From Nitrospinota bacterium (GTDB lineage Bacteria > UBA8248): a stretch of 18,431 nucleotides of DNA. Of the stretch, positions 13,036 through 18,431 are shown piece after piece. Made by a program: the position numbers and the translations under genes. The stretch is from contig WTGD01000119.1 in the NCBI GenBank assembly GCA_011523725.1, forward strand, positions 1 through 18,431, read 5' to 3'. How positions within the stretch are numbered: the stretch's first letter is position 1; each line of letters opens with the position of its first letter. The notes below the pieces were generated by a model that searched no databases, was not told where the DNA came from, and saw only the letters and a list, made by a program, of their open reading frames with translations.

Positions 13036-14124
13036 TCAACGCTCCAGGATGCGCACCTGCTCGCCGGCGAGGCCCACCGCGACCTCATCGCCCACGGCGA
13101 AGGCGCGGCGGCCCGGGTGGTGGGTGTCGTCCACCAGCAGGATGTCCTCGCCGATAGCGACGCTGTAGCGAAGCAGGTTGCCGAGAAACTCGCGGTGCTG
13201 CACCCGGCCGGTCAGGACGATTCCGGGGAGTGCCTCGCCAGGGGCTGCGATGGCGATGTCCTGTGGCCGGAACACGGCGGTCCGGTTCTCGCCCGCCGCA
13301 TGGCTCTCATCCATAAGCGGCACGACGATGCCGCCGGACGCGGCGAAGCGCGCGCCGTCAGACCCCGCCTCGATCCGCCCGTCCATGAGATTCGCCGTGC
13401 CCAAAAAGTGGGCGACGAAGCGGTTCACCGGCTCGTCGTAGAGTTCCATGGGCATTCCCACCTGCTGGAGGACGCCCTCGTCGAGCACGGCGATCCGGTC
13501 GGATATGGTGTTGGCTTCCTCCTGGTCGTGGGTGACGAAGATGGTGGTGAGCGCGAGTTCGCGCTGCAAGTCGAGAATCTCGCGGCGCATCTGCACGCGC
13601 AGGTTGGCGTCGAGGTTCGAGAGCGGCTCATCGAGCAGGAGCACGCGGGGTTCGACGACGATGGTGCGGGCGAGGGCGACGCGCTGCTGCTGACCGCCGG
13701 ACAGCTGAGAGGGACGCCGCTCGGCAAGCTCCAGGAGTCCGACCATGTCGAGTGCGGCGTCGACGCGCTTCGGGATCTCGGCGGCGGGCGTCCTGCGCTC
13801 CTCGAGACCGAAGGCGACGTTCCTGCGCACCGTCATGTGCGGCCAGAGCGCATAGGACTGGAACACCATGCCGACGTTGCGCCGCCAGGGCGGCAGATGC
13901 GTTACGTCGTCGTCACCGATGAGGATGCGCCCCCGGGGCGCCGGCCCGAAGCCGGCGACGGCGCGCAGCAGGGTCGATTTGCCCGACCCCGACGGACCCA
14001 GGAAGGTGAACAACTCGCCCGGTTCGATGCGCAGGTTCACGTCTTTCAGCACGTCGGTCGTATCGTAGGCGAGGCTCAACTGCTCGATGACGACGCCGGC
14101 GGCGTTTTGCGATGTCATACTCAT
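13036..14124 (-). CDS. ABC transporter ATPase, Fe(3+)/FbpC-type
   Basis: A 362-aa importer ATPase. Walker A is GPSGSGKS (43-50), the Q-loop Gln is Q89 in MVFQSYALWPH, the signature is LSGGQQQ (141-147), Walker B is LLLDEP (162-167), the D-loop is SNLD, and the switch His is H199. A C-terminal TOBE-like regulatory domain follows (about 240-362), as in FbpC, PotA and CysA proteins. The start at 14124 overlaps the permease stop by four bases (ATGA), indicating translational coupling; an internal ATG at 14118 is also possible. It energises the fused permease just upstream. The substrate is set by the binding protein and is probably a small inorganic or organic anion complex such as ferric iron, but this is not proven. 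Confidence 0.93.
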   Translation of the reverse strand: MSMTSQNAAGVVIEQLSLAYDTTDVLKDVNLRIEPGELFTFLGPSGSGKSTLLRAVAGFGPAPRGRILIGDDDVTHLPPWRRNVGMVFQSYALWPHMTVRRNVAFGLEERRTPAAEIPKRVDAALDMVGLLELAERRPSQLSGGQQQRVALARTIVVEPRVLLLDEPLSNLDANLRVQMRREILDLQRELALTTIFVTHDQEEANTISDRIAVLDEGVLQQVGMPMELYDEPVNRFVAHFLGTANLMDGRIEAGSDGARFAASGGIVVPLMDESHAAGENRTAVFRPQDIAIAAPGEALPGIVLTGRVQHREFLGNLLRYSVAIGEDILLVDDTHHPGRRAFAVGDEVAVGLAGEQVRILER

Positions 14125-15836
14125 ACTCCCGCGACGATGGCCATGTCCGGCGTCTGGCTCGTCTCTTTGCGCTGGATGAAGCGGTGCGAGACGTAGGTCG
14201 CGATCCCGACGATGAGCACGGCGATGATGCCGAGCGCAGCGCCCGGGCCGCGGCCCGCCGCAGACTGCATGAACTCGTAGATGCCGAAGGCGAGCGGGGC
14301 GTCCGATTCCTGCGAGACCAGCATGATGGTCGTCGAAAGCTCGACCGCCGCGGTGGCGAAGCTGGTGACGAAACCGGCCACGATGCCGCCCGACATGAGC
14401 GGGATGACGACCCGGTAGATGGTGCGGCCCTTGGTCGCGCCCAGGTTCTCGGCGGCCTCTTCGAGCATGACGCTCAGCTGTTGCAGTGCCGCGAAGCAGG
14501 CGCGAAGCGCGTAGGGCAGCCGCCGGATGGCGAGGGCGACCACGATGATGACCCACCAGGACGCCAGGGGCTTGTCGATGATCGGCACGTTGAAGGCGTA
14601 GAAGGTGCGCAGGTAGCCGATGCCGAGCACCACGCCGGGAATCGCCACTGCGCCCATCGCGGCGTAATCCAGCCATTTCCGGCCGGCCAGGCCGGTGCGC
14701 AGGACGATGTAGGCGATGGCCGTGCCGAAAAGGACGTCGATGCCCGCGGCGAGGCCGGCGTAGAGCAGCGTGTTCGTGATGAACTCCGATGATTCCGAGA
14801 CCACCCGCAGATAGTGCGAGAAGGTGTAGGCGTCGGGCAGCACGCTGAACGACCAGACCGTGCCGAGAGAGAGGATGGCAAGGCCGAAGTGCGGCGAGAG
14901 CACCAGCAGCAGGATGAAGACGACGACACCGTAGCAGCCGGCCTTCTCCCAAGGCCTCAGGTCGCGCTTCATCAGCCCGCCCCCGCCCTTCTGGACGGTG
15001 GCGTAGTCCTTGCCCCGAAGCGCTAAAAACGAGATCCAGAGCGCGAACAGGGAGAATATGACGAGGATGACCGAGATCACGTACCCCATCGGGTCGGAGA
15101 TGCCGATGGAGGCGATGCGGAGATAGGCCTGGGGCGCGAGCATGTTGTTGATGTTGAGCAGAAGCGGCGTGCCGATGTCGTCGAAGACTTTCAGGAACAC
15201 CAGCGATGCGCCCGCGACGTAGCCGGGCATCGCCAGCGGGAACACGATGCGCCGGAACAGGCGCACCCCGCTCGCGCCCAGGTTCTGGGCGGATTCCTCC
15301 ATCGAGCGGTCGATGCTGTTGAGCGAGGCCGAGAGGTTCATGAGGATGAACGGGAAATAGTGGATGCTCTCCACCAGGATGACGCCGTTCAACCCTTCCA
15401 TGAAGGGAATCGTGAAGCCGAACCACTCATCGAGCAGCAGGTTGACCGAGCCGTTCTCGCCGAGCAGCAGCAGCATCGCCACCGCGCCGACGAAGGGCGG
15501 CATGATGAGCGGCAGCACGCCCAGCGTCTGGATGAGGATGGCCCCGCCGAAATTGAAGCGCGTCGTGAAATAGGAGAGCGGAAGCGCAAAAATCGACGCC
15601 AGCACCACCGCCATCAGGGCGACGTATATCGAATTGACGGCGGATTCCTGAAACAAACTGTTGCGGAAGAAGTCGACGAAGTTGATGAGCGTGAGCGCGC
15701 CCGTGTTCGGGTCCTGGAAGGCGACGTAGATCACGTTCACGACGGGCACGACCAGGAAGGCGAGCAGGAACAGGCCGACAATGAGGCCCACCGCCGCCGG
15801 CCCCCACTGGCCGCGCGCCATCGCTTCCAGAGACAT
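14121..15836 (-). CDS. Fused double-domain ABC permease, FbpB-type
   Basis: A 571-aa membrane protein made of two permease domains in one chain, the layout of FbpB/SfuB iron permeases. Hydrophobic helices fill residues about 15-40, 65-130, 145-275, 300-335 and 350-560. Each half has an EAA loop that docks on the ATPase: ESAQNLGASGVRLFRRIVFP (181-200) and EAAENLGATKGRTIYRVVIP (460-479). The near-identity of the two loops shows that both halves are functional. The ATG at 15836 has AAGGGGGAAG upstream and lies 30 bp after the binding-protein stop. It forms one operon with the binding protein and ATPase. A very long alternative frame covers the same stretch but is an artefact of the GC-rich code. 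Confidence 0.92.
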   Translation of the reverse strand: MSLEAMARGQWGPAAVGLIVGLFLLAFLVVPVVNVIYVAFQDPNTGALTLINFVDFFRNSLFQESAVNSIYVALMAVVLASIFALPLSYFTTRFNFGGAILIQTLGVLPLIMPPFVGAVAMLLLLGENGSVNLLLDEWFGFTIPFMEGLNGVILVESIHYFPFILMNLSASLNSIDRSMEESAQNLGASGVRLFRRIVFPLAMPGYVAGASLVFLKVFDDIGTPLLLNINNMLAPQAYLRIASIGISDPMGYVISVILVIFSLFALWISFLALRGKDYATVQKGGGGLMKRDLRPWEKAGCYGVVVFILLLVLSPHFGLAILSLGTVWSFSVLPDAYTFSHYLRVVSESSEFITNTLLYAGLAAGIDVLFGTAIAYIVLRTGLAGRKWLDYAAMGAVAIPGVVLGIGYLRTFYAFNVPIIDKPLASWWVIIVVALAIRRLPYALRACFAALQQLSVMLEEAAENLGATKGRTIYRVVIPLMSGGIVAGFVTSFATAAVELSTTIMLVSQESDAPLAFGIYEFMQSAAGRGPGAALGIIAVLIVGIATYVSHRFIQRKETSQTPDMAIVAGV

Positions 15837-15866
15837 TCTTCCCCCTTCTCCGCCCGGGCTTCAGGG

Positions 15867-17216
15867 CTAGAGCATGGACGCCGCCTTCTCGGCCAGCGCC
15901 TTGGCCCTGGCGTAGTTCTCCTTGACCTGCGCGTCCCATTCGCGCTCGATCTCGGCCTGGCGGCCCGTCACCTTCGTGGTCGCCTTCTTGCGCTTCTTCT
16001 TGAAGATGGCGTTGAACTCCTTCTTGCTCGCCTGCGCGGCGGTGATCGGCACCTTGGCGACCAGCGCCTTCGCCTCGTCGAGCATCTTCTTCGCCGACAT
16101 GTTCTTCTTGCCGCTCATCTGCGCCTCGGCGGTCTGGATCGCCTTGGTCGCCGCGCGCAGATCGTTCAGGCGGTAGGTGACCATCACGTCGAACAGCGAG
16201 TTGATGACGTTGTAGCGGTTCTTCGAGAGTTGCAGGTCGAACTTGACCGCCGAACCGATGGACTTGTCCTTGAACGGGTTCGGGAAGTCTTTGGGCGCTT
16301 TGGCGTAGGTCGCCGGGTTCACGGGCAGACGACGGATTTTCTTGTCGAGCAGCACTTCCTGGCCCGCGGGCGATAGCAGGAACTCGATGAACGCAGCCGC
16401 GGCCTTGGGGTGCGGCGCGTTCTTGACGATGGCGATGTTCGCGGGCACCAGCGTCGTCACCGGCGGGTAGATGAATTTCACGGGGAATCCCGAAGCCTCG
16501 GACGAGAGCCCGAAGAAATCGATGACGATGCCGAGGCCGAACTGGCCGGAGTTGACGCCGTCGGGCACGCCGAAGCTGCGCTCGGTGACGGTCTTGAAGT
16601 TGCCGGCGATGGCCTTCCACTCGGCCCAGCCCTTCTCCCAGCCCTTGCCCTGCAGGAGGGTTTCGACGGTGAGGTGGGTGGTGCCCGAGCGCGACGGCGC
16701 GCTCATGCCGACGTGGCCGTGGTATACGGGCTTCGCCAGATCGGCCCAGGTCTTGGGCTCGGGCAGCTTCTTGGCCTTCAGGTAGCGGGTGTTCCACATG
16801 ATGCCGTAGCCCGAAGCCGCGAACCCCTTGTAGTAGCCCTCGGGGTCGTTGATCGGGAAGGCGCCGACTTTCTTGGGGATGCCCTTGATCTTCACCTTGT
16901 ACTTCTGGAGCAGGTTGTCGCCCTTGAGCACCTCGAAGGCGTCGGGCGCGGATGCCCAGAACATGTCGGAGCGGTTGTTCGAGGCCGTCTCCTGGAGATA
17001 CTTGATGCCGGCGGTGGTCTTTTTCTTGAGCATCTCGACCTTGACGCCGGGGTGTTTCTTCTCGAAGGCCTTCTTGACGGTGGTCGTCGTGTCCGGCGGA
17101 TAGGACGTGACGATGACGAGCTTCTTCTCGAGCGCGAACGCGCCGAGGGGCGCCGCCAGGACGGCGAGCGCTACGCCGAAGGCGATGGTCCAGAGAGTCG
17201 TTTTCCTGATTGTCAT
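15867..17216 (-). CDS. ABC transporter periplasmic substrate-binding protein, Fe(3+)-type family, with Lys-rich tail
   Basis: A 449-aa exported protein. The ATG at 17216 (AAGGAGGG upstream) gives a clean signal peptide (MTIRKTTLWT, hydrophobic core, cleavage near AFA-LEKK), so an upstream start at 17258 is rejected. No lipobox is seen. The mature start KKLVIVTSYPPDTTTTVKKAFEKKHPGVKV is the first strand-helix of family 1/6-type solute-binding proteins related to FbpA. The middle has DMFWASAPDAFEVLK and GIMWNTRYLKAKKLPEPKTWADL, both typical of this class. FbpA-like proteins usually end near 340-350 residues; here about 100 more residues (350-449) form an Ala/Lys-rich, probably helical tail with KKKRKK near 406-411. 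The ligand could be ferric iron or a phosphonate- or sugar-phosphate-like anion. It is the first gene of the importer operon. Confidence 0.88.
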   Translation of the reverse strand: MTIRKTTLWTIAFGVALAVLAAPLGAFALEKKLVIVTSYPPDTTTTVKKAFEKKHPGVKVEMLKKKTTAGIKYLQETASNNRSDMFWASAPDAFEVLKGDNLLQKYKVKIKGIPKKVGAFPINDPEGYYKGFAASGYGIMWNTRYLKAKKLPEPKTWADLAKPVYHGHVGMSAPSRSGTTHLTVETLLQGKGWEKGWAEWKAIAGNFKTVTERSFGVPDGVNSGQFGLGIVIDFFGLSSEASGFPVKFIYPPVTTLVPANIAIVKNAPHPKAAAAFIEFLLSPAGQEVLLDKKIRRLPVNPATYAKAPKDFPNPFKDKSIGSAVKFDLQLSKNRYNVINSLFDVMVTYRLNDLRAATKAIQTAEAQMSGKKNMSAKKMLDEAKALVAKVPITAAQASKKEFNAIFKKKRKKATTKVTGRQAEIEREWDAQVKENYARAKALAEKAASML

Positions 17217-17448
17217 GGGGTAATCCCTCCTTGTTTTCCCTAAGGGGACTCGTGTCATGAATCGTCAATCGTATTTGAAGAATGTGTCCTGTGTCGGACG
17301 CGGAATAATACCACAAAAAGCGGCGGAATGTATGCCGCAGGCGCAAGCCGGATGCGCGCGCTCATGGTGTTTGAAAGAGCGTACGCTCGGTGACCGGAGG
17401 AAGCCGCTCGGGAGGAACGAAAATTTTCCCGCGCGCAGCGCCCTCGCG

Positions 17449-18045
17449 CTATTGCTTGTTCAACTCCACGTCGATGGTGATGCGCACCTCGTCGCCCACG
17501 ACGAGCCCGCCCGCCTCGAGCAGGCGGTTGTACTTCACCCCGAAGTCCTTGCGGTTGATCCGGGTGGTGGCGCTCGCGCCCATCTTGACGGTCCCGCGCA
17601 TCCTGACCTCCCCGCTGATGTCGGCGACCTTGAGCACCACTTCCCGCGTGACGCCCCGGATGGTCAGGGCGCCGACGAGGTCGAGGCCCTCCGCGCCCGC
17701 ATTCTTCACGGCCCTGGACTTGAACGTGATGGTGGGGTGTTTCTCGACGAGCAGGAAGTCGTCGTTCCTGAGATGGTTGTCGCGCCGCGCGTTGCGCGTG
17801 TTGATCGAGTCGGCGTCGATGACGATGTCCGCCGCCGAGGCGCCGGGGTTCTTCCGGTCGTAGCTTACCCTTCCCGATACCCGCTGGAACTCCCCCTGCA
17901 CCCATGTGACGCCCAGATGGCGCACCTTGAAGCTCACCGTCGTGTGGGCGGGGTCGATTCTCCACTCGGCAGCGTGCGTGAGGGCGGGAGCCGCCAGTAA
18001 TGCCGCCGCGATGAGCATCACTGCATATTTCGCAAATCTGTTCAT
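17449..18045 (-). CDS. YceI family periplasmic protein
   Basis: A 198-aa exported protein. The ATG at 18045 was chosen because AAAGGAA lies upstream and the signal peptide (MNRFAKYAVMLIAAALLAAP, cleavage near THA) starts there; an upstream in-frame start at 18123 adds a non-signal extension. After the signal the YceI lipocalin-like beta-barrel begins with WRIDPAHTTVSFKVRHLGV, followed by the FQRVSGRVSYD strand, the DADSINTRNARRDNHLRNDDF block and the TIRGVTREVVLKV strand, all diagnostic. Such barrels bind polyisoprenoid or amphiphilic molecules, and some are linked to stress or respiratory quinones. The length is normal. It is transcribed toward the importer operon on the same strand, but a 232-bp gap separates them, so separate promoters are likely. 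Confidence 0.93.
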   Translation of the reverse strand: MNRFAKYAVMLIAAALLAAPALTHAAEWRIDPAHTTVSFKVRHLGVTWVQGEFQRVSGRVSYDRKNPGASAADIVIDADSINTRNARRDNHLRNDDFLLVEKHPTITFKSRAVKNAGAEGLDLVGALTIRGVTREVVLKVADISGEVRMRGTVKMGASATTRINRKDFGVKYNRLLEAGGLVVGDEVRITIDVELNKQ

Positions 18046-18185
18046 GAGTTCGTTCCTTTGTATGAATGGGTATTGGCGGCAAAAAACGCGTCCGATTTTA
18101 GGCGTGATGGAAAAAACGCGCAATGACGGGGCATGGATTTTTCAATCGACATACGTTTATGGAATGACTTCCTCCTGCCTGAAAA

Positions 18186-18287
18186 CCAACCCCCCCTACC
18201 CCCCCTTGACAGGGGGGTAAAAAAAGAAGGCCCTCCCGAGGAGGAGGTAAGAAAAAAGCCCCCCTGACAAGGGGGGTTGGGGGGTTA
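18186..18287. repeat. C-tract/G-tract inverted repeat
   Basis: Two copies of an element of about 30 bp in opposite orientation (18186-18218 and 18258-18287), each with a CCCCCC...TTGACA/TGTCAA...GGGGGG core, separated by about 40 bp of purine-rich DNA. Each core can fold alone, and the G6-TT-G6 tract on the right could form a quadruplex. It resembles intergenic C/G-tract repeats of several proteobacterial lineages. Located upstream of the YceI gene. Confidence 0.8.
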
Positions 18288-18300
18288 ATCCTTTGATAAA

Positions 18301-18314
18301 GGCTTTTTCAACAG
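18301..18314 (-). repeat. 14-bp repeat shared, inverted, with 12770-12783
   Basis: GGCTTTTTCAACAG here is the exact reverse complement of CTGTTGAAAAAGCC at 12770-12783. Both copies sit in intergenic repeat clusters and together bracket the importer operon and the YceI gene. Confidence 0.75.
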
Positions 18315-18334
18315 ACCCAATTTGTAATGTTTTG

Positions 18335-18430
18335 CTACGCGTCCCCGTATCTTTCCGGGGATTGCTCCTCCTCCGACTTTTGCCCCTCGAGGTACTTTCC
18401 GTATTCGTCATGCGTCGTCTCGGCGCAGAG
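18335..18430 (-). CDS. C-terminal fragment of an unidentified protein (runs off right edge)
   Basis: On the minus strand a frame open from the edge gives 31 residues before TAG at 18335-18337: it begins LCAETTHDEYGKYLEG and ends QKSEEEQSPERYGDA. The charged, acidic composition looks like a natural C-terminal tail, while the overlapping frame with a start codon at 18411 reads through the repeats and looks artefactual. The fragment is too short to assign to a family. If real, it is followed by the 14-bp repeat and the G/C-tract repeat. Confidence 0.4.
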   Translation of the reverse strand, partial: LCAETTHDEYGKYLEGQKSEEEQSPERYGDA

Positions 18431-18431
18431 A

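Noticed and set aside
13036..15426. A 796-codon minus-strand open frame spanning the ATPase gene and much of the permease gene.
   Set aside because: Its C-terminal part is the real ATPase (from 14124). The upstream part reads through the permease in another frame with Arg/Pro/His-rich sequence, a GC-code artefact; the permease frame has clear helices and EAA loops.
15427..17346. A 639-codon minus-strand frame overlapping the binding-protein gene.
   Set aside because: The composition is Arg/Gly/Asp-rich and motif-free; the frame of the binding protein has a signal peptide, ribosome site and family motifs.
18196..18411. A 71-aa minus-strand ORF at the right edge.
   Set aside because: Its C-terminal half is translated from the G/C-tract repeat and its N-terminal half overlaps a more protein-like frame ending at 18335.

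Overview
The window is GC-rich, densely coded DNA from a Gram-negative bacterium. Evidence for this is the Sec-exported periplasmic c-type cytochromes, periplasmic solute-binding proteins, a YceI protein, and several REP-like palindromic repeats in the gaps. The lineage cannot be fixed from this sequence alone. The repeats and Cys-rich cytochromes would fit a deltaproteobacterium-like or uncultivated candidate lineage, but that is inference.

Layout. (1) 1-1346 (+): the end of a corrinoid-binding periplasmic protein, followed by a DUF5522 + DUF71/Dph6-like ATP-pyrophosphatase fusion. This pair points to cobalamin salvage. (2) 1307-4628 (-): an orphan MNT nucleotidyltransferase, a pyrimidine-dimer glycosylase-like protein, a diheme cytochrome c, a monoheme cytochrome c bracketed by two NPC repeat arrays, and a four-helix membrane protein with His residues placed as in b-type cytochromes. 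The last three look like one respiratory or electron-transfer group. (3) 4736-9714 (+): a cyclase-family hydrolase, a split succinyl-CoA-synthetase-like CoA ligase (two genes with a 4-nt overlap), then a REP pair and a ThDP-dependent enzyme. This looks like a catabolic cluster for an unknown carboxylic acid. (4) 9715-11805 (+): a compositionally different, AT-richer island. It has a candidate promoter with an embedded palindrome, a perfect 20-bp hairpin, three short proteins with N-terminal hydrophobic segments (46, 71 and 52 aa) and a 363-aa protein of unknown family. This is the best candidate here for an undescribed system. (5) 11806-12645 (-): an alpha/beta hydrolase, then a nested palindromic repeat array (12770-13030). 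(6) 13036-17216 (-): a complete Fe(3+)/FbpABC-type importer operon in the order binding protein, fused double permease, ATPase. (7) 17449-18045 (-): a YceI protein, then G/C-tract inverted repeats and the C-terminus of an unidentified gene running off the right edge.

The gap at 17217-17448 holds the upstream region of the importer operon and shows no repeat or convincing promoter. The 62-bp gap at 11744-11805 lies between convergent genes and shows nothing clear. No tRNA, rRNA, CRISPR array or transposase gene was seen.
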